From: an uncultured Collinsella sp.
GTDB taxonomy: Bacteria; Actinomycetota; Coriobacteriia; Coriobacteriales; Coriobacteriaceae
Assembly: GCA_900544865.1 (NCBI GenBank)
Contig: UQXA01000003.1
Span: forward strand, 51,696 to 115,695
Reading direction: 5' to 3'
Length of the DNA stretch: 64,000 nucleotides
Part shown: positions 27,827 through 35,310 of the stretch, one piece after another
How positions within the stretch are numbered: position 1 is the first letter of the stretch
Layout of the letters: the number at the start of each line of letters is the position of its first letter
Made by a program: the position numbers and the translations under genes
The notes under the pieces: generated by a model
Told to the model about the DNA's origin: nothing
Seen by the model: only the letters and a program-made list of their open reading frames with translations
Database searches by the model: none

Positions 27827-29320
27827 ATGGAGATTTCGCTCATCCTTCCCCAAATCGTTGCGCTCGATGTTGTCTTTGCCCTGGCTGCGTGTCTGCAGAC
27901 GATCCACGTCCCGCTCATCGCATCGCGCCGCTCGTCCTATAACCGAAAGGTGATTTGCGCCTACGAGGCGAGCCTTGTGCTTCACCTGATGATTTCGGCG
28001 CTTATCCTGTTCGCGTCGTCTGGCTCGCATCTGGTGGCGCCGCTTGACGTTTGCGCCAGGGCAATGGGCGGAGCGTTGTGGCTCAATGCCGCGATTTTTG
28101 CCTATGGCGTGCTGCTTATGGTGCACTATCGTCGCCCCGTCATGCTGGTCGAGCTGCTGCTTGTTGTCGCCGTTACACCGCCGGTGGTTTTTGCCATGGG
28201 CTCGGCGTGGACCGTTGTCCCTATCGCAGAGGGAGCGTTCTTCCTGTTCCGTTCCATCGCGGCGCTCTTGATGGACATCCGTAACCGCCAGGAGGATATC
28301 ACCGCATTCTCGACGATTGAAACCATCAACGTGATTCCCGTGGGCATCCTGTATCTAGACCCGAGGGGCCGTCCGCTGCTCATGAACCGCTGCATGCGTA
28401 AAAACCTGGTGGAGCTTCATATGCCAACCGATCTACGCGACATGAGCGGCACATGGAACGACCTGCGCAAACTTAGCATGCAAATGCCCGAAAGCAGTAG
28501 GAACCGTGTGCGGATTAATCTGGACCGTTTTGGTGAAGCGCGTGCGGTAGTCGAGGTCTCTCCCGCCGAGATTCGCCTGTTTGTGTGCGATCGTGTTATG
28601 GTTTCGGGCCGTTCGTTCGAGCGCATTATCGGTCTTGATGTGACAGAGTACGCGCATGCTCATGACCGCTTGGCGCAAGCCAACCACCTGCTTGAGCTTG
28701 CGGGCCAAGAGCTCCAGGCCCAGATCGAAGAAGTTAAAAAGGTTGCCGACAATGCGGCTTACCTACGTATGCGCGCCCGCGTGCACGATGTGATCGGGCA
28801 GCGCCTGTCCATTCTTCATCGCTATTTGGAGGAGGGGCGCCTGGATGACGAGTCACTCGAGCAGATTGACCCGTTGCTGCGCTCAATCGCCGCCGATTTG
28901 CGTAGTGACGGTGCCAGCGAGCCTGCAGAGCAGCTGGGCGATATCATCCATGCTTTTGGCCTGGTGAGTGTGCAGATCGATGTTGAGGGTGCGCTGCCTG
29001 AGGACGTGCGTGTCGCCGCCGCATTTTTGCAGATTATCCGTGAGGCCTCGACCAATGCCACCAAGCATGCGCAGGCGCATCGGGTCCACGTGCGTCTGTG
29101 GCAGGAGGGGGCGGATGCTGGAGCCGTCGCGCGCATGACGATTTCTAACGACGGCTCCCCAGCCCCCGTATCGTATCGCGAGGGAACGGGTATCCCTGGT
29201 ATGAGGCATGTCGCACAGAATCTGGGCGGCAGCCTTGAGGTCCATGCCGCCCCACCCTTTACGCTTACGGTATCCATTCCGCTCGCCTCCAGCGCCACGG
29301 TCCAAAGGAGAAGCTCATGA
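27827..29320 (+). CDS. Sensor histidine kinase
   Basis: A 497-residue kinase. Six membrane helices (about 5-165), a PAS-like linker (about 170-280) with a coiled coil after it, the phospho-acceptor region RARVHDVIGQRLSILHRYL (His near 322), and a HATPase domain with N-box REASTNATKHAQA and G-box GTGIPGMRHVAQNLGG. This is the NarL-type (HPK7-like) kinase layout. ATG 27827 is preferred to GTG 27821 on ribosome-binding spacing. The response regulator start overlaps its stop (ATGA), but that partner is disrupted by the element. Confidence 0.88.
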   Translation: MEISLILPQIVALDVVFALAACLQTIHVPLIASRRSSYNRKVICAYEASLVLHLMISALILFASSGSHLVAPLDVCARAMGGALWLNAAIFAYGVLLMVHYRRPVMLVELLLVVAVTPPVVFAMGSAWTVVPIAEGAFFLFRSIAALLMDIRNRQEDITAFSTIETINVIPVGILYLDPRGRPLLMNRCMRKNLVELHMPTDLRDMSGTWNDLRKLSMQMPESSRNRVRINLDRFGEARAVVEVSPAEIRLFVCDRVMVSGRSFERIIGLDVTEYAHAHDRLAQANHLLELAGQELQAQIEEVKKVADNAAYLRMRARVHDVIGQRLSILHRYLEEGRLDDESLEQIDPLLRSIAADLRSDGASEPAEQLGDIIHAFGLVSVQIDVEGALPEDVRVAAAFLQIIREASTNATKHAQAHRVHVRLWQEGADAGAVARMTISNDGSPAPVSYREGTGIPGMRHVAQNLGGSLEVHAAPPFTLTVSIPLASSATVQRRSS

Positions 29321-29535
29321 TCCGCGTGTTAATCGTCGAAGACCAGGCCATCCTGCGCGAAAGCCTGGCGCGCTCCGTTGGCGACCAGCCCGATATGACC
29401 GTCGTCGCCGCGATCGCCGATGCCTCCGAGGCCTTGGGTGTCGCGCTCAAGGAGCGCCCTGACATGATACTGATGGACGTGTGCACCGAACACGATTCAA
29501 ACGGAGTCCGCATTGTCCATCGCGTCGATGAGTAG
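29317..29535 (+). pseudogene. Response regulator, 5' fragment cut by element insertion
   Basis: The first 64 codons (to 29508) of a NarL/LuxR-type response regulator. It keeps the acidic pocket (VEDQ, Asp9) and the phospho-acceptor Asp54 in ILMDV, then runs into the element and stops at 29535 after nine foreign codons. The missing 142 residues, with the switch Lys and the LuxR HTH, lie at 54528-54956. Joining 29508 to 54528 restores one frame (SNG-V/I-VAAARI) and a 206-residue protein. In this state the fragment has no DNA-binding domain, so the two-component system should be unable to respond. Confidence 0.92.
29503..29508 (+). other. Left attachment junction (attL core)
   Basis: Reads GGAGTC. 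The right junction at 54522-54527 reads GGCATC, so the shared core is GG..TC with a two-base difference in the middle. Both host and element reading frames stay correct whichever way this hexamer is assigned. Short, unequal overlaps of about 6 bases are typical of Tn916-type tyrosine recombinase coupling sequences. Confidence 0.75.
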
Positions 29536-29595
29536 GGCTTCCTGCGTGTCGAAGAACTCACTGTAGTCCCTGCGCCACGCTCCTCGGAGCTTCAT
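29509..29595 (-). pseudogene. Replication initiator gene, 5' part (separated from the rest by integration)
   Basis: On the minus strand, GGAGG (29603-29607) is followed after 7 bases by ATG 29595 and 29 in-frame codons, MKLRGAWRRDYSEFFDTQEA then LLIDAMDNA, up to the junction. This is the missing start of the replisome organizer whose body lies at 53469-54527. Joined across the ends it reads NADAIYTVFARL without a break. In the integrated state the frame soon stops in host sequence (D-S-V-stop). The start overlaps the stop of the gene at 29592-29942 (ATGA), so translation is coupled. Confidence 0.88.
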
Positions 29596-29942
29596 TGGTA
29601 CACCTCCGGGGTCTTCTTATCGCGTTCGGCTTCGGAGTAGGCGAGGTAGTCGAAGGGTGGGAACCTCGCGACAACCGCGAGGGCATGAGTGTACTTGGCG
29701 TGATTCGCCCGGTAGCCGAAGGAGGAGAGCATTTCCATGACTTCGGTATCCGTGAACGTGCCGTCATCGGTCACGATGGTGAACGTGCCGTCATCGTTTT
29801 TCGTGACTGTGCGCGTGTGGATTTTAGCCAGGGCGAGGACGAGTACGGTGGCGGAATCCCCATTCGGCTCATGGTCGATGAGCGTCATCTCAGGTGTCTC
29901 GAAGAAGTTCAAGGGGATATAGTAGTAGCTGCTGAAATCCAT
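29592..29942 (-). CDS. Small replisome-organizer N-domain paralogue
   Basis: A 116-residue protein. Its start YYYIPLNFFETPEMTLIDHE and following GDSATVLVLALAKIHTRT parallel the initiator's DYSEFFDTQEALLID and DAIYTVFARLQSLAVK, so it looks like a free-standing copy of the Phage_rep_org_N fold. ATG 29942 has AAAGGAG at good spacing. The stop overlaps the start of the split initiator gene by 4 bases. A role in origin recognition or in modulating the initiator is inferred from likeness and position. In the circle it directly precedes the complete initiator. Confidence 0.68.
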   Translation of the reverse strand: MDFSSYYYIPLNFFETPEMTLIDHEPNGDSATVLVLALAKIHTRTVTKNDDGTFTIVTDDGTFTDTEVMEMLSSFGYRANHAKYTHALAVVARFPPFDYLAYSEAERDKKTPEVYQ

Positions 29943-30151
29943 GGTGCTCCTTTCTGCTTGCAATCTGTGATTATGTTTTACTATATCTGTCCTGTTTTGT
30001 GGACTTTTCCAGTCAGATTTCATGCTTCTTTCACAATTAGACACGCGTTTTCAGATGGTTCTGCCAGATTCGCGTCCCGTGCGACGGTGCGCTGTGCTAC
30101 AGTAGCGAAAGTCCTTTCTGCCTGTTGCTTTTATCTCGGAGTGCGGGCAGG

Positions 30152-30193
30152 AGAAAAGGGAGCCTGTGGCTTCGGTCACATGGCTCCCTTTTC
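30152..30193 (-). terminator. Terminator after the coiled-coil gene
   Basis: AGAAAAGGGAGCC pairs with GGCTCCCTTTTCT, with an inner TGTG/CACA pair. On the minus strand it ends in a T-rich run just past the stop at 30196. It also insulates the gene at 29592-29942. Confidence 0.85.
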
Positions 30194-30195
30194 TG

Positions 30196-30576
30196 TTACC
30201 AGTCGGATTTTTCGCTATCCGGTTCCGCTGTCTGCTCCCAGCCATCAGCGACAGGCTCCGTTTTTACCGTTTTCTTCTTGCGTGCATCGAGACGCGCCTT
30301 GGCATCCTCCGGGGTACTTCCGTGGGCGGTGAGCATATCGCTCACCTCGTCTGCATGGCTCGCAAGGAATCGGTCGAGTGCGTCGAGGTCGAGTTCCTGC
30401 CAAGCGCAACCGACGGCGGAGAGCACACTTTCACCAGCGGAATGGGTGACCAGAGAGCGCCACTTTCGATTCCGCTCGCGAATCTTCTTTTCAAGTTCCT
30501 TTTTCTTCGCTTCGAGTTTGGCGAGTTCCGCCTTCTGTTTCTCGATACGCTCCTCGAAATCTTGAATGGTAGCCAT
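30196..30576 (-). CDS. Coiled-coil protein, DUF3847/mobilization-accessory-like
   Basis: A 126-residue soluble protein. Residues 4-40 form a strongly charged coiled coil (EERIEKQKAELAKLEAKKKE and onward). The rest is helical, with an acidic/lysine tail. The N-terminal pattern resembles DUF3847 proteins found beside mobilization genes of gut elements. AGGAAGGA precedes the ATG. It is a single-gene unit with its own terminator. A relaxosome or partition accessory role is possible but not shown. Confidence 0.5.
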   Translation of the reverse strand: MATIQDFEERIEKQKAELAKLEAKKKELEKKIRERNRKWRSLVTHSAGESVLSAVGCAWQELDLDALDRFLASHADEVSDMLTAHGSTPEDAKARLDARKKKTVKTEPVADGWEQTAEPDSEKSDW

Positions 30577-30652
30577 GGTTCTTCCTTCCTACTTGACGGC
30601 ATCCCTGAACAGATTGTGCCATAACGCGCGGAGGATGGTAAGATTCCGGCAG

Positions 30653-30690
30653 GGCACGGTGCCGGAACAGGGGCGAAGGCACCGTGCCCC
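30653..30690 (+). promoter_or_regulatory. Leader hairpin before the small membrane protein
   Basis: GGGCACGGTGCC pairs exactly with GGCACCGTGCCC across a 14-base loop, 34 bases before the gene start. Other element genes have leader hairpins at the same place (see 31633, 32034, 33155, 35601, 36775). Confidence 0.6.
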
Positions 30691-30723
30691 GGTTTTGCGA
30701 AGAAAAAGGAAGGAATTGGGCAG

Positions 30724-30972
30724 ATGTATTCCAAGGATACGGGGAAAGACCAGATGCTGATGACGATGGAACGTGCGCTTACAAGTGGGCAGAAGGCAGG
30801 CTTCTTCTTCCTCGGCGGCATCGTCGGGATTCTCGCCGCATCCCTGATGAACATCAACGCGCCGTACCGACCGGAGGGAACGAAGATGGCGGCACTCGGA
30901 TTTGCGACGGCCTGCGTTCTAGGCACCCTTATCGCACTTGTTGGCTCCATCGCGCTCCTTGGTGCCAGATAG
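30724..30972 (+). CDS. Small two-helix membrane protein
   Basis: An 82-residue protein with two hydrophobic segments (about 24-43 and 54-79) and a short charged N-tail. AAGGAAGGA lies before the ATG. It is followed by a terminator, so it is a separate one-gene unit. I do not recognise the family. Confidence 0.6.
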   Translation: MYSKDTGKDQMLMTMERALTSGQKAGFFFLGGIVGILAASLMNINAPYRPEGTKMAALGFATACVLGTLIALVGSIALLGAR

Positions 30973-31054
30973 AGGTGGCAAGATATTGAAGGACTTCCTC
31001 AATCAGCGTCCGGCATTCTTCCAGCTGCGCCAATCCGTTCGTGTGAGATGAGAA

Positions 31055-31083
31055 GGGGCATCCTGCGCGGGTGCCCTTTTTTC
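31055..31083 (+). terminator. Cassette terminator 1
   Basis: GGGGCATCC and GGGTGCCC form the stem, followed by six Ts. The same stem recurs at 31999, 32652 and 35564, with a variant at 33480. Confidence 0.85.
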
Positions 31084-31183
31084 TCTGCATTGTTATGATG
31101 GTTTTATGGCTTGCCGTGTTTGTGGTTTGATGGTCTGCTATATTTATTGTTAGTTAGCCAGAAGGGAGCAGAGGGTGGAAAAT

Positions 31184-31339
31184 ATGCCTGACAATGTGAA
31201 AGACAATCCCGTCGAAAAAAGGGAAGCCCTGCTCGCCGACCGTCTCAGGCTGCATAAGGGTTACAGGCAGCGGTTCGTGAAGAGAAGGAACAGACATGGA
31301 CGGATACACGCTTTCCATCAGTCGTTGCAGTGGCGGTGA
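31184..31339 (+). CDS. Short basic protein, hypothetical
   Basis: A 51-residue reading frame starting ATG 31184 behind GAGGGTGG. It is rich in Lys and Arg in its second half (QRFVKRRNRHGR). It overlaps the next start by 44 bases, and the only promoter-like signal (TGCTATATT at 31137-31145) lies before it. It may be a real small protein or a coupling leader for the gene at 31296. Confidence 0.4.
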   Translation: MPDNVKDNPVEKREALLADRLRLHKGYRQRFVKRRNRHGRIHAFHQSLQWR

Positions 31340-31601
31340 CGGGGTGGAGGAGAGCTTCAAAGCGAAGATAAAGCGTCGAGAAGCTGCGCTTGATGCCTTT
31401 GCCGTTGCAGAAGCGTACTGCAAGGAAAGTTGGATGGTCTCAAGATGCGAGCGGGAGGGATTTGACGGTTTCATCATCGACCTGTGCTCCGATGCTGAGG
31501 ATGAGACCATCCGTCTCGTCAGGCTTGTGCCCGACAGCGAGGATGGCATCATGGATGATGTATTCCGTCTGGAATACGGCAGTTGCGAGTATAAGGTTTA
31601 G
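31296..31601 (+). CDS. Hypothetical protein, 101 aa
   Basis: An acidic soluble protein with no recognised family. AAGGA lies before the ATG. N-terminal MDGYTLSISRCSGGDG is followed by a helical middle and an acidic C-terminal beta segment. It sits in the accessory cassette array, downstream of a TGCTATATT extended -10 box shared with the neighbouring cassettes. Confidence 0.55.
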   Translation: MDGYTLSISRCSGGDGVEESFKAKIKRREAALDAFAVAEAYCKESWMVSRCEREGFDGFIIDLCSDAEDETIRLVRLVPDSEDGIMDDVFRLEYGSCEYKV

Positions 31602-31632
31602 GCACGCCATCGGCGAGTTCATCCATGCTTTT

Positions 31633-31741
31633 ATATGCAGGATATAAGGAGTGTACGGTTCGCCTGTTTGCTGGTATGCCAGTCTGCTATATTTATAGTC
31701 AGCAAGGGGGACGGCAGTGGAGCCGCCCCATGGCAGGAAGG
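31633..31741 (+). promoter_or_regulatory. Cassette promoter, operator and leader hairpin, copy A
   Basis: A palindrome CTGGTATGCCAG (31671-31682) lies between the -35 area and an extended -10 box TGCTATATT (31685-31693). A leader hairpin (GGGGGACGGC/GCCGCCCC, about 31704-31729) and a GGCAGGAAGGA ribosome-binding region follow. About 110 bases are nearly identical to 32034-32145. Confidence 0.75.
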
Positions 31742-31747
31742 ACGAAC

Positions 31748-31984
31748 ATGAAGGACAAGAAGCTAGAGGAAGCCGTTGACTATGTTTGTTCCTGTTGTCC
31801 CTATATCTTTAGTGACAGCGCTGAATGGGACAAGTCGAATCCGGCATTTGCGGACTGGCGCGACTCTGCTACCAAGTATTGCGACCGGTGCATGGTTCGC
31901 AAGATGACAGACTTTTACAATGCGCTAGACGAGCATGAGTTCTCAGAAGATATGCCGGAGTATCAGGCGATTGTGAACTATTAG
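31748..31984 (+). CDS. Small Cys-rich, probably zinc-binding protein
   Basis: A 78-residue protein. CSCCPYIF near residue 13 and CDRCMVRKM near residue 46 provide four to five cysteines arranged like a zinc-binding knuckle. The rest is acidic. ATG 31748 follows GGAAGGACG in the shared leader. It has its own promoter upstream and terminator downstream, so it is a self-contained cassette. Function unknown. Confidence 0.6.
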   Translation: MKDKKLEEAVDYVCSCCPYIFSDSAEWDKSNPAFADWRDSATKYCDRCMVRKMTDFYNALDEHEFSEDMPEYQAIVNY

Positions 31985-31998
31985 GGCAGAGGAACCAC

Positions 31999-32025
31999 GG
32001 GGCATCCGGGAGGGTGCCCTTTTTC
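31999..32025 (+). terminator. Cassette terminator 2
   Basis: GGGGCATCC, short loop, GGGTGCCC and a T-run. It lies 15 bases past the Cys-rich gene. Confidence 0.85.
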
Positions 32026-32033
32026 TTTGCTTG

Positions 32034-32145
32034 TATATGCAGGATATATGGAGTGTACGGTTCACCTGCTTGCTAGTATGCCGGTCTGCTATATTTATAG
32101 TCAGCAAGGGGGACGGCAACCGAGCCGCCCCATGGCAGGAAGGAA
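32034..32145 (+). promoter_or_regulatory. Cassette promoter, operator and leader hairpin, copy B
   Basis: The same layout as copy A: a changed palindrome CTAGTATGCCGG, the TGCTATATT box (32087-32095), hairpin GGGGGACGGC/GCCGCCCC and the GGCAGGAAGGA site. The loop bases differ from copy A while the stem is kept. Confidence 0.75.
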
Positions 32146-32150
32146 AACCC

Positions 32151-32642
32151 ATGAGCACGCCGTCCGTCACCATCCTCAAGAACCTCGTCCTCAACTGGGA
32201 GAGCAATCAGATGGAAGAGGAGACCATCGCCACGTTCTATCGCCACTGGGACGGTTATCCCAGCTGCCATGCCATTGATATCGCCAGCTCGCTCGTTGTG
32301 GCATCGCGAACTAAGCCGGAGCATATCGACTTTTCGGGAGCGAGCGTGGAGAGGGACATTCTCAATAACCGAAACTGGTGCCAGCATTTCCTCAAGGCGA
32401 TGTGCATGGCGGATGCCGATATCGAGTTCATCGGGGAGGACAATGTGCCCTCTGCGAGCTACACCTATGTTGTCACGGGCGCTTACGATAACTTCGGCGG
32501 CAAGGTCAGCATCGGCGCAGAAGAGTATCTGAGCAGAATCAACATCAAGGTCTACGAAGGAGATGAAAACGGGAATCTCGTGTTTGAGGGCGGAGCTGCT
32601 GAATGTCTGGCATGGGCTGACGGATATTGCGGGGATTGCTAA
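32151..32642 (+). CDS. Hypothetical protein, 163 aa
   Basis: An acidic soluble protein with no recognised domain. ATG 32151 follows GGAAGGAAAACCC in the shared leader; longer readings through the leader are not real. The C-terminal half has alternating strand-like segments and ends in CGDC. It stands as one cassette with its own promoter and terminator. Confidence 0.6.
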   Translation: MSTPSVTILKNLVLNWESNQMEEETIATFYRHWDGYPSCHAIDIASSLVVASRTKPEHIDFSGASVERDILNNRNWCQHFLKAMCMADADIEFIGEDNVPSASYTYVVTGAYDNFGGKVSIGAEEYLSRINIKVYEGDENGNLVFEGGAAECLAWADGYCGDC

Positions 32643-32651
32643 GTCGAGTGA

Positions 32652-32678
32652 AGGGCATCCGGGAGGGTGCCCTTTTTC
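32652..32678 (+). terminator. Cassette terminator 3
   Basis: GGGCATCC, short loop, GGGTGCCC and TTTTTC, a near copy of terminators 1 and 2. Confidence 0.85.
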
Positions 32679-32753
32679 TTTGGCTTTTTGGGAGCCGCCC
32701 TGCGGGCGGCGTGAAGGCGCGGGGTCGTTGCGGGAACGGGGACTCGGGGCGGC

Positions 32754-32930
32754 TTTCCCACCCTTCCAACAGCCTGCGGGTCGGGCTAGGAACCTCCGGC
32801 CATTGAAAGCGCGGAAAAGCCTTCTACTTGGCGGAAACGGGGGACAGACCTGCCGGGGTTTCCAACATTCCGACAGGCTCCGGGTCAGTCTAGGAACCCT
32901 CCGCCCATCGGAATGTTGAAAACCCCTTCT
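32754..32930 (+). ncRNA. Tandem pair of conserved stem-loops, candidate structured RNA
   Basis: Two related domains sit side by side in a 600-base gene-free stretch (32643-33252). Both carry a near-identical loop beginning CAG.CT.CGGGTC and continuing CTAGGAACC..TCCG. Their stems differ in sequence but still pair. Copy 1 uses GGCTTT/AAAGCC. Copy 2 uses GGGGTTT/AAACCCC and AACATTCCGA (32864-32873)/TCGGAATGTT (32908-32917). This covariation favours an RNA. The strand is uncertain because the stems pair either way. No family was matched. Confidence 0.5.
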
Positions 32931-33098
32931 TCTCGGGAAACCATAGGCCGCAGGCGCGGCAAAGCGGGGCACGCCGCAGCGGCTCGGTAGAGGGCGGGGA
33001 AAGGAGGGTCGGTGGCTCCGCGACGGGAGGTTGGCTTTTCTTGGCACCCCACGGTCTCGCAGGGACTCTCCGTGGCGCGGTCGCTTGCGCTCCCTCAG

Positions 33099-33121
33099 AT
33101 TAGGGGCTGCTCGCCCCTAAT
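33099..33121. other. Perfect hairpin in the gene-free stretch
   Basis: ATTAGGGGC and GCCCCTAAT form a 9-base-pair stem with a 5-base loop, next to a short inverted GC-rich run (GCGGTCGCTTGCGC, 33077-33090). It could be a terminator-like barrier or part of a transfer origin. No gene is seen from 32931 to 33252. Confidence 0.45.
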
Positions 33122-33154
33122 GACCCGAGTTCCATGGAGAAGGCGTGGAGTCTC

Positions 33155-33245
33155 GCGTTGTGGAGTGTGCTGGTATGCCGCATAGCTATAATTACAGATA
33201 ACAGCAAGGGGGACGGCACCGGAACCGTCCCAAGGCAGAAAGGAC
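33155..33245 (+). promoter_or_regulatory. Cassette promoter and leader hairpin, copy C
   Basis: GCTGGTATGCCG then a TATAAT box (33186-33191), followed by a leader hairpin GGGACGG/CCGTCCC. Compared with copies A and B the right arm has changed while pairing is kept. A GGCAGAAAGGACGG ribosome-binding region follows. Confidence 0.7.
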
Positions 33246-33252
33246 GGAGCAA

Positions 33253-33471
33253 ATGGAAATCGAGAAGAACGATATGGTCATGGTCTATGACGGGGGCGGC
33301 ACTGTTCCCCACTGCAAGTATACCGGCAGGTTCGGTGACCTTACGGCATACTGGCAGGAGATTGTCTCGGATGCGGTTTATCTGTTCCGGCTAGGGGAGA
33401 GCGAGGAGTGCGACTGGCTGGTTCTCCTCGGTCAGCCTTGGTCACCGTATTCACCGGACGGCATTCGCTAA
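33253..33471 (+). CDS. Hypothetical protein, 72 aa
   Basis: A small acidic protein with a likely beta-rich fold (MVMVYDGGGTVPHCKYTG at 8-25; a WLVLLGQPW strand late). ATG 33253 follows the shared leader. A terminator follows within 10 bases, so this is another one-gene cassette. Not recognised. Confidence 0.55.
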   Translation: MEIEKNDMVMVYDGGGTVPHCKYTGRFGDLTAYWQEIVSDAVYLFRLGESEECDWLVLLGQPWSPYSPDGIR

Positions 33472-33479
33472 GGAGTTGA

Positions 33480-33512
33480 AGGGGCATCGGGAAAGAGATG
33501 CCCCTCTTTTTC
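33480..33512 (+). terminator. Cassette terminator 4
   Basis: AGGGGCATC pairs with GATGCCCCT and is followed by TTTTTC. Confidence 0.85.
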
Positions 33513-33539
33513 GATGCAACGTAAATAGGGAGCGTGGTA

Positions 33540-33938
33540 ATGGATAGGTACGAGGTCATGGCAGGCAAGATGACACCCTTGACCGACGGGGCGCACCGTA
33601 AATGGGGATTCACCGGAAAGGTCGAGACAAGGAGCTATGAGCGGCTGGTCGATGCACTCATTGACTTTGTTGAGACCGGAGACGGCCTAAAAGCGCGGTT
33701 CCTCACAGGGTTTGCAGCGTGCTTGGCAGCGGATAGGAAATCTGTCGAGAATCGTGGGTTCGGGGTCGCGGTCAGGAAAGTCCAGTGCCATCGGGGCGAG
33801 GACGGCACGGTAAGGGTATCTTCCGTAGAGACGATGCACGAACGTCGATACACGGTCGATGATTGGCGATACGACACGGCGCATTGCGAGCAGACCGAGA
33901 CCACCGGTCTTCATCCAAACGGTAGCGACCAGGATTAG
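33540..33938 (+). CDS. Hypothetical protein whose tail is a copied exonuclease fragment
   Basis: A 132-residue basic protein with no recognised domain. Its last residues, TETTGLHPNGSDQD, match the start of the DnaQ-like exonuclease at 36187 (DTETTGLHPNGSDPDE). The DNA blocks 33893-33930 and 36208-36243 are almost identical, so the 3' end came from a local duplication or recombination event. ATG 33540 follows GGGAG. The function of the main part is unknown. Confidence 0.5.
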   Translation: MDRYEVMAGKMTPLTDGAHRKWGFTGKVETRSYERLVDALIDFVETGDGLKARFLTGFAACLAADRKSVENRGFGVAVRKVQCHRGEDGTVRVSSVETMHERRYTVDDWRYDTAHCEQTETTGLHPNGSDQD

Positions 33939-33954
33939 ATAGGGGACGAACAGG

Positions 33955-34506
33955 ATGGGAAGAAGAAAAACGATTGTTTGCCTTGAAACTGGAAAACAGT
34001 TCAATAGCGTGGAGAATGCAGCCAACGCTATCGGTGTATCGAGTGGTTTCATATCTCGCCAGATAAAAGCAGGAAAGCCAATTAAAGGTTTTTACTATTA
34101 CTATGCTGGCGAGATGTTGCCGGATGAGTACCGTCAAAAGATAAGGAACCAAAAGAAAAAGCCAAACAAAAATTCGCGCCCGGTCATCTGCCTTGAGACG
34201 GGCGAACGCTTTGAGAGTTTAACTCTCGCTTCAAGGATGCTCGGCACAAGAATATCAAATGTATTTAATGCGATAAAAAATGGAAGTACCGCGCATGGCT
34301 TTCATTTCTATTACGGTGACGAGCCGAAGCCGGTTGATTCGTTCTTTAAGCCTAGACGTAGAAGAAAGATTCGTTGCACGGAAACCGGCGTTGTTTATGA
34401 AAGCGTAAGGGACGCGGCGAAGAGAACAAAGACATCGCCGCACTGTATCGGTTCAGCTGTATCAGGCATGGCTGGTGGCTACCACTGGGAGTATGCCGAT
34501 GACTGA
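33955..34506 (+). CDS. Protein with three NUMOD1-like DNA-binding repeats
   Basis: A 183-residue protein made of three repeats, each about 40-50 residues: an ETG.xF.S strand, a short helix, then GFYYYY, GFHFYYGD or GYHWEYAD. Repeat starts are near residues 8 (VCLETGKQFNSV), 77 (ICLETGERFESL) and 139 (RCTETGVVYESV). This matches the helix-turn-helix NUMOD1 module of homing-endonuclease DNA-binding tails, but no nuclease domain is present. It is A/T-richer than its neighbours. It overlaps the next gene by 8 bases. Confidence 0.65.
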   Translation: MGRRKTIVCLETGKQFNSVENAANAIGVSSGFISRQIKAGKPIKGFYYYYAGEMLPDEYRQKIRNQKKKPNKNSRPVICLETGERFESLTLASRMLGTRISNVFNAIKNGSTAHGFHFYYGDEPKPVDSFFKPRRRRKIRCTETGVVYESVRDAAKRTKTSPHCIGSAVSGMAGGYHWEYADD

Positions 34507-34792
34507 TTCGGGGTGGCTCCATTACCGCGACCTGAAATCTCGCTGCCCGGTCTGCAAGCGCCCGGCACATATCGCGAAGAGGAATGGGAACTTCTATTTC
34601 GTCGATGACGAGTACAACCCGTTCGTCAGACACGCGCCCGTGAAAACGACGGAAGCGGTATTCCGATTTTTCGCAAACGGTTACCGCCGCGAACATGGGA
34701 CGGAGCCGGAGGTCACGGGGAACCGGAAGCTGTCGGAACGCGATATCCTTTCCGGCATGAGACAGATGCTATACGACTTGAGCAACGAATAG
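34499..34792 (+). CDS. CPVC-motif small protein, copy 1
   Basis: A 97-residue protein starting MTDSGWLHYRDLKSRCPVCK. It is a paralogue of the gene at 42017 (WVHFRELRARCPVCKKVAHV); both share the CPVC pair, a DxYxPFxRH block and a TTExVF block. A truncated third relative is at 39259. Only one CxxC is present, so a shared zinc site across a dimer is possible. ATG 34499 has GGGAG 7 bases upstream. Function unknown. Confidence 0.6.
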   Translation: MTDSGWLHYRDLKSRCPVCKRPAHIAKRNGNFYFVDDEYNPFVRHAPVKTTEAVFRFFANGYRREHGTEPEVTGNRKLSERDILSGMRQMLYDLSNE

Positions 34793-34812
34793 GTCAGAGA
34801 GAATGATGCAAG

Positions 34813-35310
34813 ATGGGAAATTGGACGGACAGGTTTGACCCGGAGACGGTCGATGAGATAAAGCGGTACGAGGTGGGCGAGGGCGATTTCCTTCTCGCTG
34901 AACGTCTTGCCATGCACAAAGGCGTGGAATCCGTATTTGGCTTTCATGTTAATTGCCTAGGTCTCGGGAAGCCATATTGGGAGAAGGGCGTCTATCTCGG
35001 TGATGTGCTCGATTTCTTCGACAGGCACGGCGAGACTCTTATTGAGAAAAGGGCGGGCAGCTGGCACGGCGATTCCACCGAGGTCGCGAAAGCGAGCGAG
35101 TGTCTGCAAAAGGGACTTGCGCAGTTCGGGTTGACATTGGCGCAGGCGAGGGAGCGTTACGGGAAGCGGGAGAAGGCCAGATACCGTAAATGGGCGGAAA
35201 CCGTGGCCTTCTTTGCCACCGACTGCTCCTTTCTCGATATAGCGAATCTGGTCGATAGGTCTGTGGCACAGGTCGTACATGAGATTCATGACACTTGGTA
35301 CGAGGACTAA
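34813..35310 (+). CDS. Hypothetical protein, 165 aa
   Basis: A soluble, mostly helical protein. The C-terminal part (FLDIANLVDRSVAQVVHEIH, about 140-159) looks like a helix-turn-helix and may bind DNA. It follows the CPVC-motif gene by 20 bases. The stop overlaps the next start by one base (TAAATG). No family recognised. Confidence 0.55.
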   Translation: MGNWTDRFDPETVDEIKRYEVGEGDFLLAERLAMHKGVESVFGFHVNCLGLGKPYWEKGVYLGDVLDFFDRHGETLIEKRAGSWHGDSTEVAKASECLQKGLAQFGLTLAQARERYGKREKARYRKWAETVAFFATDCSFLDIANLVDRSVAQVVHEIHDTWYED

